Shown: positions 27,501 through 34,850 of the stretch, in pieces | Position numbering within the stretch: position 1 is the stretch's first letter | Layout of the letters: each line of letters starts with the position of its first letter | Source of the DNA: Roseomonas sp. KE2513 | GTDB lineage: Bacteria > Pseudomonadota > Alphaproteobacteria > Acetobacterales > Acetobacteraceae | Assembly: GCF_016107305.1 (NCBI RefSeq) | Contig: NZ_RCVR01000001.1 | Span: 248,001-312,000, forward strand | Direction of reading: 5' to 3' | Length of the DNA stretch: 64,000 nt | The notes under the pieces: generated by a model | Told to the model about the DNA's origin: nothing | Seen by the model: only the letters and a program-made list of their open reading frames with translations | Databases searched by the model: none | Program-made: the position numbers and the translations under genes

Positions 27501-27938
27501 CAGGGCGAGGACGCCGCCGAGCGGCGCGGTGCCGGCCATGTTGGCGTGGCGGAGGGCGTCGCCGCTGCGGTCCACGCCCGGGCCCTTGCCGTACCAGATG
27601 GAGAAGACGCCGTCCTTGGTGCCGTCGTTGAACAGGTTGGCCTGCTGGCTGCCCCAGGCGGCCGTCGCGGCCAGGTCCTCGTTCAGGCCGGGCTGGAAGA
27701 CGATGCCGGCTTCCAGCAGCCGCTTCGCCTGGCGGTGGAGCTCCTTGTCGTAAGTGCCAAGGGGGCTGCCGCGATAGCCGGTGACGAAGCCCGCGGTATC
27801 GTGGCCGGCGGCGCGGTCCAGGGCGCGCTGGGCAAGTGGCAGGCGGACCAGGGCCTGGATGCCCGTCATCAGCACGGGCTCGGTGCCCGATTCCCAGCGG
27901 TCCTCCAGCCTCACGGTCGCACGTTGGATGCTTCCCAC
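24531..27938 (-). CDS. Indolepyruvate ferredoxin oxidoreductase, fused alpha-beta form
   Basis: 1135 residues. The N-terminal thiamine-dependent oxidoreductase domain includes GFVTGYRGSPLGTYD. The thiamine-binding part near residue 440-560 has PWFCPGCPHNTSTKVPEGS, and GGEGTPWLGQ follows. A ferredoxin-like segment has CEDCGDCGVQSNC and a second Cys group in CNQDFSCLKGFC. The gamma domain starts near VLAGIGGQGVTALSAILA. It decarboxylates aryl or branched 2-oxo acids to acyl-CoA with ferredoxin-type electron transfer. The GTG at 27938 is chosen because AAAGGAG lies six bases upstream. It is divergent from an Lrp regulator. Confidence 0.9.
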   Translation of the reverse strand: MGSIQRATVRLEDRWESGTEPVLMTGIQALVRLPLAQRALDRAAGHDTAGFVTGYRGSPLGTYDKELHRQAKRLLEAGIVFQPGLNEDLAATAAWGSQQANLFNDGTKDGVFSIWYGKGPGVDRSGDALRHANMAGTAPLGGVLALAGDDPSAKSSTVANASDHAFMDLEIPFLDPSGVGEILEFGLKGLALSRFAGTWAAMKCVADTMDASATFRIDPAWAPVIPEGNFDGEDGRHIRLRDIVLAQERRLRLTRLPAAVAFARANGLDRVVLDAPRPRFGVAARGKAYATLRQAMLDLGIDDTAARLLGLRIWKVGLAWPLDREAARAFASGLEEILVVEDRRSFLEAQLRDALYGTAGAPRITGKRDADGTPLLSELTELDAAAVARALDARLPREARPDSMAARLAALDALARAATAPIALRQPWFCPGCPHNTSTKVPEGSRAMAGIGCHYMATWMDRNTEVFTQMGGEGTPWLGQMAFVNTRHVFANLGDGTYSHSGSLAIRAAIAAKANITFKILVNGAVAMTGGQTPEAEMSVPRIAAQMAAEGAARVVVVSDDPSRHQGDPLIPRGTAFHHRDHLDAVQKELREAEGVTILIYDQECATERRRHRKRGTAPAATKRVVINPRVCEDCGDCGVQSNCLAVQPVQTEFGQKRAIDQSACNQDFSCLKGFCPSFVTLEGAEVAAHPETEAAPANLPEPTPPVLRGEAWNIVLAGIGGQGVTALSAILAMAAHIDGRPVRTMDQLGLAQKGGGVQAQLRIGAEGAAETLAGPRIGAGQADLLIAADAIGAHGAAVRPLLSAERTASVVNAELAATAGFLLGTPRADAGAVLENLRAASRDLIALPAAHRVEEALGDAIFLNVFLLGAAFQRGLVPLTLAAIDRALELNGAAVDRNKQAFALGRAAALEAPPAPRAPETLDALIARRGADLTAYANAAYARAYTDFVARVRATPGADEALTRAVAVQLHHLMAYKDEYEVARLHADPAWQADLRAHFTGTKRTVLHLAPPFLSKVEPDTGRPVKREFGPWMLRAMGLLRHGKFLRGTALDPFGRTEERRTERALIREFRSGLEAMLPRLDATTLPVVLEWVEAWGAIRGFGPVKARNIERTRPRLAAIAARLDVPALAVAAE

Positions 27939-28046
27939 GGACGGCTCCTTTCCGGCGCTCGTTCTCGCCCCTGATATGGGAGAGGATGCGCTGGAATTCG
28001 CGGCGGGTTTGCCCTGTTTTGTGTTGTGCACCGCCGAAGGAACGGA

Positions 28047-28056
28047 AGAAGCTTCT
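28047..28056. promoter_or_regulatory. Palindrome upstream of the Lrp/AsnC gene
   Basis: AGAAGCTTCT, a perfect 10-base palindrome, lies 16 bases before the Lrp start and about 110 bases from the divergent oxidoreductase start. It could be an autoregulatory site, but it may be chance. Confidence 0.25.
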
Positions 28057-28072
28057 GCGAATGGGGGGATTC

Positions 28073-28549
28073 ATGGACACAGGGGATCGGCGGGCACTGG
28101 ACGCGACGGATCGGCGCATCCTGCGGGCACTGGCCCGGCGGGGCCGGCTGTCGAATGCGGAGCTGGCGGAGGAGGTGGGGCTCTCCCCCTCCCCCTGCTG
28201 GACGAGGGTGCGGCGGCTAGAGGCGGCGGGCGTAATCAGGGGCTACGCCGCCCTGCTGGACCAGGCAGCGCTGGGAATGCCGGACACAGTGTTCCTGGAG
28301 GTGATGATGGAGAAGCACGACGAGGCGGCGCTGCGGCGCTTCGAGGACGCGGTGAACGCCATTCCCGAAATCCTGGAATGCCACCTCGTCACCGGGGAAT
28401 ACGACTACATTATCAAGGCCGCGGTGAACGGCACGGCGGGCTACGAGAGCCTGCTGCGGGAGAAGGTCTACCGGCTGCCGGGGGTGCGGCACACGCGCAG
28501 CGCCTTTACCCTGCGCTGCCTCAAGCGGGAGATATCGGCGGTGGTGTGA
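28073..28549 (+). CDS. Lrp/AsnC-family transcriptional regulator
   Basis: 158 residues. The N-terminal helix-turn-helix has LDATDRRILRALARRGRLS and VGLSPSPCWTRVRRLEAAGVI. The C-terminal RAM/ACT-like ligand domain has VTGEYDYIIKAAV and closes with HTRSAFTLRCLKRE. The ATG at 28073 is preferred because GGGGGGA lies just before it; an in-frame ATG at 28061 would add four residues. Divergent from the indolepyruvate oxidoreductase gene, which it probably controls in response to an amino acid, as BkdR-like regulators do. Confidence 0.9.
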   Translation: MDTGDRRALDATDRRILRALARRGRLSNAELAEEVGLSPSPCWTRVRRLEAAGVIRGYAALLDQAALGMPDTVFLEVMMEKHDEAALRRFEDAVNAIPEILECHLVTGEYDYIIKAAVNGTAGYESLLREKVYRLPGVRHTRSAFTLRCLKREISAVV

Positions 28550-28556
28550 CGGGTCA

Positions 28557-30200
28557 TCACCAGACGTCGGCCGCACCGGCGGCGGGCTTCACGACGGCGG
28601 GGTCGTAGGTCGGCGCGGGGCGCAGCAGGTCGGCGGCCCAGGCGGCGGCGGCGGCACCGTGGCCCCGCGCGACGGCCGCATCCGCGACCAGCACGGGCAG
28701 GGCGGCAACCTTGAGGTTGTTGTAATGCAGGTCCTCGCTGGTGAGACGGAAGGTGACGCCGGTGACCTCCGTGCCCTCGATGATGCCATCCTCGATGGCC
28801 TGGACCATGACCGCGCGCGGGTTGGCCCAATCCGTGGGGGTGAAGGTGATGCTGTAGGAGGGGGCGGCCTTACCCCCGCTGGGCAGGACGGCGAGGTCGG
28901 CCCCACCGAGGATTTCGAGCATGACGGGCGCGGTCGGGCGGATCGAGAGCGCGATGGTGAAGAGATCCCCTGCCGCGCCCTCCACCACCGCTGTGTTGAT
29001 GCCGGTTTCGCGCAGGTTGAGGCCGTAATTCGCGTCGTTGTCGGCGATGCCCACGTTCATCGTGGTGCCGGTCAGCGCCTTGAAGCTGAGGTCGGTGCTC
29101 GTGATGCTGAAGGTGAGGTGCGCGGTCTCCGGCCCCTCCACGATGTTGTCGTCCAAGGCCCCGACGGTGACCACGCGCGGGGTGGCCCAGTCGCTCGGCT
29201 GGATGGTGAAGGAGATACTTTTCGCCGCGGGCGTGACCGTGCCGGCGGCGATGGTGAGGTCGCTATCGGCGCCGATCTGAAGGGTGACGGCGGCGGTGGG
29301 CATGCGGGAGAGCTGCACCGTGAAGGTGTCGGTCGCCCCACCCTCCGCCACGTCGGTCGAGCCGCCGGTATGGGTGACCACGATGCTAGCGGCTGGGGAC
29401 GAGGGCGGCGGGGAGACGGGCGGCGATATGGGCGGGGAAGCGGGTGGCGAGACCGGCGTGACGTCCTGCCCGACATCCACTGCGGCCGGCGGCGAGACGG
29501 GTACGGTGACCGGCGGCGACGGGGGCGGCGCTACCGGCGGAGAATAGGGGGGCGAGGCCGGCGGCGAGGGAGTGGGCCCGTCCTGGTTCGTCACGTTCAC
29601 GACGGTGACGGGCAGGGTGAAGGCGGCCTCGTGCAGGCCATCGCTGGCCTCGATCATCACCTCCCTTACCGTGCCGCCCTGGCGCAGCAGGTCCACGCCC
29701 GCGCGCAGCTTGAGGGTGTTGCCCACGATCTCGAAGAAGGCGGCGTCGGGCCAGAGCACGCTGTAGGTGATGTTGCCGGAGGGGCTGTCCGGGTCGTCGG
29801 CGGTCAGGGTGCCGATGGTGCCGGCTATGTCGGTCTCTAGCACCGAGCCACCGCTGGAGAAGCGGAGTCCGGAGGGCGCGGCGTCGTCCACCCCTTGAAG
29901 GGTGACGGAGAGGATGTCGGGCAGCGCGGTCCAGGTGCCGGCGTCGCGGATGGAGAGGCTGAAGGAGAAGACAGGATCGGCGCCGGGGGCGTAGGCCTCC
30001 CGGTCGAAGGTCAGGGCGGGCGTGATCGTGACCCGCCCGCCCGTGCCGAGGGCGGCCAGGAAGAGGGAGGCGTCCTGGCCCGTGAGCGCAACGTCGGTAA
30101 TGCCGGTGCCGCCGCTCAGGAAGAGCGTCGCGACCCAGTCACCCCGCGCGTTGTTCTCAAGGATGCTCGCGGGCACGATGCCCGCGGCCGTGATCGCCAT
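28557..30200 (-). CDS. Cadherin-like / Calx-beta repeat protein with a Pro-Ser linker
   Basis: 547 residues, no signal peptide. Residues about 1-205 hold a cadherin-like segment (GTLTADDPDSPSGNITYSVL, ending VVNVTNQDG). A low-complexity linker of SPP repeats spans about 206-270. Two Calx-beta-like repeats follow, about 272-390 (DDNIVEGPETAHLTFSI) and 390-510 (EDGIIEGTEVTGVTFRL). The tail ends GAADVW. The acidic loops suggest calcium binding. It is likely exported by a type I system or similar and adhesive, but no transporter genes are near. It may also be a fragment of a larger protein. Confidence 0.7.
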   Translation of the reverse strand: MAITAAGIVPASILENNARGDWVATLFLSGGTGITDVALTGQDASLFLAALGTGGRVTITPALTFDREAYAPGADPVFSFSLSIRDAGTWTALPDILSVTLQGVDDAAPSGLRFSSGGSVLETDIAGTIGTLTADDPDSPSGNITYSVLWPDAAFFEIVGNTLKLRAGVDLLRQGGTVREVMIEASDGLHEAAFTLPVTVVNVTNQDGPTPSPPASPPYSPPVAPPPSPPVTVPVSPPAAVDVGQDVTPVSPPASPPISPPVSPPPSSPAASIVVTHTGGSTDVAEGGATDTFTVQLSRMPTAAVTLQIGADSDLTIAAGTVTPAAKSISFTIQPSDWATPRVVTVGALDDNIVEGPETAHLTFSITSTDLSFKALTGTTMNVGIADNDANYGLNLRETGINTAVVEGAAGDLFTIALSIRPTAPVMLEILGGADLAVLPSGGKAAPSYSITFTPTDWANPRAVMVQAIEDGIIEGTEVTGVTFRLTSEDLHYNNLKVAALPVLVADAAVARGHGAAAAAWAADLLRPAPTYDPAVVKPAAGAADVW

Positions 30201-30356
30201 CGCCTGTCCGCCCGCGCCTTTCGAGGCAGGGGAGGATGCGGGGGACGGGTGAAACTGCGGTTAAGCGGGCTGCCCAAGGATGGGCACCGTTCCGCCGCGG
30301 ACGAGTAGCGTTCCACCGCGGGCGTTTACGCGCCGCCTCGCGTCGTCAGGGCGCCT

Positions 30357-30725
30357 TCAGGCCGCGGCGGAGCCGGGCTGCGGGGCGATGAGGGCGCGCA
30401 TGGCGCGGGCCCAGCGCGGGGCATGCCCCAGCAGGCCGTCGAGGGTGCGGACCGGCAGGGTCTCGACAAATTCGAGGGCGGTCACGGCACGGGGATCCCA
30501 GCCGGCGGCGATCGATTCCACCACCTGCTCGGCACGGCTGTCGGTCCCGCGGGGCAGGACGGCGCCGGCAAAGAGGCCGCTCACCTGCCGCGCCGCGAGG
30601 AGGACACGGGCGGCCACCTCGTGCCGCAGGGGCTCGGGCAGGTTGTCGTTCGCGATCTCGGCCAGGCTCTCGAGCGCGCGAGTCTGGGCGCGGGCCTCGG
30701 CGGCGGGGATCTGGTGGGCGGGCAT
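30357..30725 (-). CDS. Hypothetical protein
   Basis: 122 residues, mostly helical and rich in Ala and Arg, with no signal peptide or membrane segment. An AAAGGA site ten bases before the ATG supports translation. It contains the stretch IANDNLPEPLRHEVAARVLL. No family is recognised. It is divergent from the sco gene and follows the start of the cadherin-like gene by 157 bases without an obvious coding sequence between. Confidence 0.5.
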   Translation of the reverse strand: MPAHQIPAAEARAQTRALESLAEIANDNLPEPLRHEVAARVLLAARQVSGLFAGAVLPRGTDSRAEQVVESIAAGWDPRAVTALEFVETLPVRTLDGLLGHAPRWARAMRALIAPQPGSAAA

Positions 30726-30846
30726 CGTCTCGCTTGTCCTTTCGGGCCTGCGCCTCGACCGCGACTCGTTCCTTGGGGGCGGGCGACAGGGCTGGAAACG
30801 TGCCTACCCCATCCCCCGTTGCACCGGCTGCGCTATATGGGGGCCC

Positions 30847-31548
30847 ATGACCCGCGCAATCCGCATCGCCGCCCTCCTTCTCCTCGCCGTGCTCGGGGGG
30901 CTTTGGGGCGCGGCCTTCCTCTCGCGCGCGCCCGGGGAAGGGGTGGGAACGGCCTTCGCACGGATTGTCGGCGTGGGCACCGCCCCTCCTCCGGCCACCG
31001 GCGTGGCGCTGCCGGGCGGGGTGAGCATCGGCGGAAACTTCGCGCTGGTGGACGGCAACGGGCGGACGGTGACGCAGGAGGACCTGCGTGGAAAGCTCTC
31101 CCTGATCCTTTTCGGCTTCACCTTCTGCCCGGATGTCTGCCCCACCGAGCTGCAGGTGATCGCCCAGGCGATGGACATGCTGGGGCCGCAGGCGGCCGAG
31201 GTGCGGCCGGTCTTCATCACGGTGGACCCGGAGCGGGACACGCCGGCGAAGATGAAGGAGTACGTGGAGCAGTTCCATCCCTCCATCATCGGCCTGACGG
31301 GCACGCCGCAGCAGGTGGCCGCCGCCGCCCGGGCCTGGCGGGTCTACTACAGCAAGGTCACGCCGCCGGGGGCGACGGAGTACCTGATGGACCATTCCGC
31401 CTTCACCTACCTCATGGGGCGGGACGGGTCGCTGAGGGCGCTGTTCCGCCCAGGGTCCACCCCGGAGGAGGTGGTGACGGCGGTGCGGGCCAATCTTGGG
31501 ATGGCCAGGGTAGGCGAGGCGCGGCCGGCGGCACCCGGCCGGGGCTAG
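30847..31548 (+). CDS. SCO1/SenC family copper chaperone
   Basis: 233 residues. An N-terminal membrane anchor covers about residues 5-27. The thioredoxin-like domain carries the copper motif CPDVC in FTFCPDVCPTELQV and the third ligand His in MDHSAFTYLM. These residues bind Cu(I) for delivery to the CuA site of cytochrome c oxidase, on the periplasmic side. No cytochrome oxidase genes adjoin it, so it may also act in thiol-redox control. The last 20 residues are Pro/Ala/Gly-rich. Confidence 0.9.
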   Translation: MTRAIRIAALLLLAVLGGLWGAAFLSRAPGEGVGTAFARIVGVGTAPPPATGVALPGGVSIGGNFALVDGNGRTVTQEDLRGKLSLILFGFTFCPDVCPTELQVIAQAMDMLGPQAAEVRPVFITVDPERDTPAKMKEYVEQFHPSIIGLTGTPQQVAAAARAWRVYYSKVTPPGATEYLMDHSAFTYLMGRDGSLRALFRPGSTPEEVVTAVRANLGMARVGEARPAAPGRG

Positions 31549-31668
31549 GCGGGCGCCGCCAGCGGCTGGCACAAAGAGGCGCGAGGGCCGGCCGCGACGG
31601 CGGGGCAGGCCAGACGCGCGCGCGGCGCGGTTGCGCGGGCGGTGGCGGATGCGGCATCCATCCCAGCC

Positions 31669-32943
31669 ATGCCCGACGCCCTCCCCTCCCCCAATGCGTC
31701 CCTTGGCCCGATCTCGCTGGCCAAGGACAAGATCCGGATCCTGCTGCTGGAGGGTATCTCCGACAGCGCGGTCGCGACGCTGAACGCGGCCGGCTACGCG
31801 AACATCCGGCGCGAGAAGAAGGCGCTGGACGAGGCCTCGCTGAGGGAGGCGATCAAGGGCGTTCACCTCCTGGGCATCCGCTCGCGCACGCGGGTGACGG
31901 AGGCGGTGCTGGAGGAGGCGGACCGCCTGATCGCGGTCGGCTGTTTCTGCATCGGCACGGACCAAGTGGACCTGGCGGCCGCGCGCAAGCGTGGCATCCC
32001 CGTCTTCAACGCGCCCTTCTCCAACACGCGCTCGGTCGCGGAGCTGGTGATGGGGGAGATCGTCATGCTGCTGCGCGGCATCCCTGGCCGGTCCAACAGC
32101 GCGCATGTCGGCGTCTGGGACAAGTCGGCAGCCGATAGCCGGGAGGTGCGCGGCAAGACGCTGGGCATCGTCGGCTACGGCAATATCGGCGCCCAGGTCT
32201 CGGTGCTGGCCGAGGCCTTCGGGATGCGCGTGACCTATTACGACGTGATTCCCAAGCTGCCGCACGGCAACGCGCTCTCGGTGCCCTCGCTGCGGGCGCT
32301 GCTGGAGGGGGCGGACGTGGTGACGCTGCACGTGCCGGAGACGGTGGCGACGCAGAACATGATCGGCGCGGACGAGATCGCGCTTATGAAGCCGGGCGCG
32401 ATCCTGCTGAACAACGCGCGCGGGCGGGTGCTGGACCTCGATGCGCTGAAGGCGGCGATGGAGAGCGGGCACCTGGGCGGCGCGGCCGTGGACGTCTTCC
32501 CAGAGGAGCCCGCGAAGAACACCGACCCCTTCCACTCGCCGCTCCAGGGCCTGCGCAACGTGATCCTGACGCCGCATATCGGCGGCAGCACGGTGGAGGC
32601 GCAGTCCCGCATCGGGGAGGAGACGGGCCGCAAGCTCGTTGACTACTCCGACATGGGCGCGACGCTGGGCGCGGTGAACTTCCCCGAGGCGGTGCTGCCG
32701 GCACGGCAGCGGGGGGCGCGCTTCCTGCACGTGCACGGCAACCACCCGGGCACGCTGGCCGCGATCAACGAGGTCTTCACCCGGCGCGGCGCGAACATCG
32801 CGGGCCAGTACCTGCAGACGGATTCCGAGATCGGCTACGTCGTGGTGGACGCCGAGGGGCTGGCGGACGCGAACGTCGTGCTGGAGGAGCTGCGGGCGCT
32901 GCCGGGCACGGTGCGGGCGCGGCTGCTCTACGAGCGGGGCTGA
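31669..32943 (+). CDS. serA: D-3-phosphoglycerate dehydrogenase
   Basis: 424 residues, E. coli-like length. NAD-binding motif GIVGYGNIGAQ, substrate Arg in LLNNARGRVLD, catalytic His in LTPHIGGSTVEAQ. A C-terminal ACT domain (LHVHGNHPGTLAAINEVF) carries the serine feedback site. First step of serine synthesis. The chosen start is the ATG at 31669 (MPDALPSP); an in-frame start nine codons upstream is possible. The 120-base gap before it holds no gene. Confidence 0.94.
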   Translation: MPDALPSPNASLGPISLAKDKIRILLLEGISDSAVATLNAAGYANIRREKKALDEASLREAIKGVHLLGIRSRTRVTEAVLEEADRLIAVGCFCIGTDQVDLAAARKRGIPVFNAPFSNTRSVAELVMGEIVMLLRGIPGRSNSAHVGVWDKSAADSREVRGKTLGIVGYGNIGAQVSVLAEAFGMRVTYYDVIPKLPHGNALSVPSLRALLEGADVVTLHVPETVATQNMIGADEIALMKPGAILLNNARGRVLDLDALKAAMESGHLGGAAVDVFPEEPAKNTDPFHSPLQGLRNVILTPHIGGSTVEAQSRIGEETGRKLVDYSDMGATLGAVNFPEAVLPARQRGARFLHVHGNHPGTLAAINEVFTRRGANIAGQYLQTDSEIGYVVVDAEGLADANVVLEELRALPGTVRARLLYERG

Positions 32944-33039
32944 AAGACCGCCCTCCTTTCCGCGGGCAATTGACAAGGGCGCCGCCCCGCGCACTCTCGC
33001 CGCGGGCTCCCGGCAAGGGGGCTGCGAGGGAGGGTGCCG

Positions 33040-34740
33040 ATGTCCAAAGGCTTGCGGAAGGGTCTGACGAGCTACGGGGATGCGGGGTTCTCGCTGTTCC
33101 TGCGCAAGGCCTTCATCAAGGCGGCCGGCTATTCCGATGATGCGCTCGACCGGCCGATCATCGGCATCACGGACACGGCGAGCGACTTCAATCCTTGCCA
33201 CGGCAACGCGCCGCAGCTGATCGAGGCGGTGCGGCGCGGGGTGATGCTCTCGGGCGGGCTGCCGATGGCTTTCCCGACGATCTCGATCCACGAGAGCTTC
33301 GCGCACCCGACCTCGATGTACCTTCGCAACCTGATGGCGATGGACACGGAGGAGATGGTCCGCGCCCAGCCGATGGACGCGGTGGTCCTCATCGGCGGCT
33401 GCGACAAGACGCTGCCGGCGCAGATCATGGGGGCGGCGAGCGCCGGCATCCCCGCGGTCGTGGTGCCGGTGGGGCCGATGGTGGTGGGGCACCACCGGGG
33501 CGAGGTGCTGGGGGCCTGCACGGATTGCCGGCGCCTCTGGGGGCAGCACCGGGCGGGCAATATTGACGAGGCGGAGATCGAGGTGATCAGCGGGCGGCTG
33601 GCGCCCTCCGTCGGCACCTGCATGGTGATGGGCACGGCGAGCACCATGGCCTGCATGATCGAGGCGATGGGCCTTTCCCTGCCCTACAGCGCCGCCATTC
33701 CGGCGCCCCACGCGGAGCGCCTGCGCTGCGGCGAGGCGAGCGGGCGCGTGGCGGTGGAGATGGCGAAGCGCGGCGGGCCGGCGCCGAAGGCACTGCTGAC
33801 GGCGGGTTCGCTCCGCAACGCGATGACGGTGCTGCAGGCGATCGGCGGCTCCACGAACGGGCTGGTGCACCTGGCTGCGATCGCGGGGCGCGTGGGGTTG
33901 CGCGTGGACCTCGAGGAGTTCGACGAGATCGGGCGGCGCGTGCCGGTGCTGATCGACCTCAAGCCCTCCGGCGACCACTACATGGAGCACCTGCACCACG
34001 CGGGCGGCGTGCCGCGGCTGCTGCGGGAGCTGGAGCCGCATCTCGACCTCGACGCGCCGACAGTGCTGGGCGGGACGCTGGCCGATTACCTGAAGCTGGC
34101 GGAGGAGGTGCCAGGGCAGACGGTGATCCGCCCGCGCAGCGCGCCGCTGAAGCCGACGGGTGGGATGGCGGTGCTGCGGGGCAATCTCTGCCCCGGCGGT
34201 GCGGTGATCAAGCACTCGGCGGCGACGGCCTCGCTGCTGCAGCATACCGGCCGCGCGGTGGTCTTCGACAGTGTGGAGGACATGACGAACCGCGTGGACG
34301 ATCCCGCCCTCGACGTGACGGCCGAGGACGTGCTGGTGCTGCGGAACGCGGGGCCGAAGGGAGCGCCGGGAATGCCGGAGGCCGGATACCTGCCGATCCC
34401 GCGCAAGCTGGCGCAGGCAGGGGTGAAGGACATGGTGCGGATCTCGGACGCTCGCATGTCCGGCACGGCCTTCGGCACCATCGTGCTGCACGTGACGCCG
34501 GAATCGGCGGTCGGCGGGCCGCTGGCGCTGGTGCGGACGGGCGACCGCATCGCGCTCGACGTGGAGGCGCGCACGCTGAACCTGCTGGTGGACGAGGCGG
34601 AGTTGGCGCAGCGCGCGAAGGCGGTGGTGCCGCCTCGGCCCGCCCCGAAGCGCGGCTACGCGAAGCTGTTCCACGACACGGTGCTGCAGGCCGACCAGGG
34701 CTGCGACTTCGACTTCCTGACGGGCGAGGACGAGGAATGA
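33040..34740 (+). CDS. IlvD/Edd-family dehydratase, probably for a sugar acid
   Basis: 566 residues. The three cluster Cys residues are Cys53 (FNPCHGN), Cys121 (GGCDKT) and Cys194 (GTCMVM), the [2Fe-2S] pattern of the family, and the Lys in CDK is the carbamylated metal ligand. TASDFNPCHGN and the overall layout fit sugar-acid dehydratases such as arabinonate dehydratase better than ilvD, though the substrate is not fixed by sequence alone. GAGGGAGGG precedes the ATG. The next gene is a mannitol-dehydrogenase-family enzyme, which supports a hexonate or uronate route. Confidence 0.82.
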   Translation: MSKGLRKGLTSYGDAGFSLFLRKAFIKAAGYSDDALDRPIIGITDTASDFNPCHGNAPQLIEAVRRGVMLSGGLPMAFPTISIHESFAHPTSMYLRNLMAMDTEEMVRAQPMDAVVLIGGCDKTLPAQIMGAASAGIPAVVVPVGPMVVGHHRGEVLGACTDCRRLWGQHRAGNIDEAEIEVISGRLAPSVGTCMVMGTASTMACMIEAMGLSLPYSAAIPAPHAERLRCGEASGRVAVEMAKRGGPAPKALLTAGSLRNAMTVLQAIGGSTNGLVHLAAIAGRVGLRVDLEEFDEIGRRVPVLIDLKPSGDHYMEHLHHAGGVPRLLRELEPHLDLDAPTVLGGTLADYLKLAEEVPGQTVIRPRSAPLKPTGGMAVLRGNLCPGGAVIKHSAATASLLQHTGRAVVFDSVEDMTNRVDDPALDVTAEDVLVLRNAGPKGAPGMPEAGYLPIPRKLAQAGVKDMVRISDARMSGTAFGTIVLHVTPESAVGGPLALVRTGDRIALDVEARTLNLLVDEAELAQRAKAVVPPRPAPKRGYAKLFHDTVLQADQGCDFDFLTGEDEE

Positions 34741-34770
34741 TGGCTGGCTGAGCACGGTCGACGATCCGTT

Positions 34771-34796
34771 CGCCCGGCGGTCTTGTTCGCCGGGCG
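34771..34796. terminator. Hairpin downstream of the dehydratase gene
   Basis: CGCCCGGCG (34771-34779) and CGCCGGGCG (34788-34796) form a perfect 9-base stem with loop GTCTTGTT, 30 bases after the dehydratase stop and 55 bases before the next gene. It could end the upstream message or partly attenuate the downstream one. Confidence 0.45.
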
Positions 34797-34850
34797 CGAC
34801 CGGCCTCTATTCCGCGCGACCTCCTTCACGGGGACGCGAGACTGGACGAC

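Noticed and set aside
30346-34755. A 4.4-kb open frame on the minus strand opposite sco, serA and the dehydratase
   Set aside because: It is antisense to well-identified genes; the high GC content removes stop codons from other frames. Its translation is rich in Arg, His and Pro with no domain pattern.
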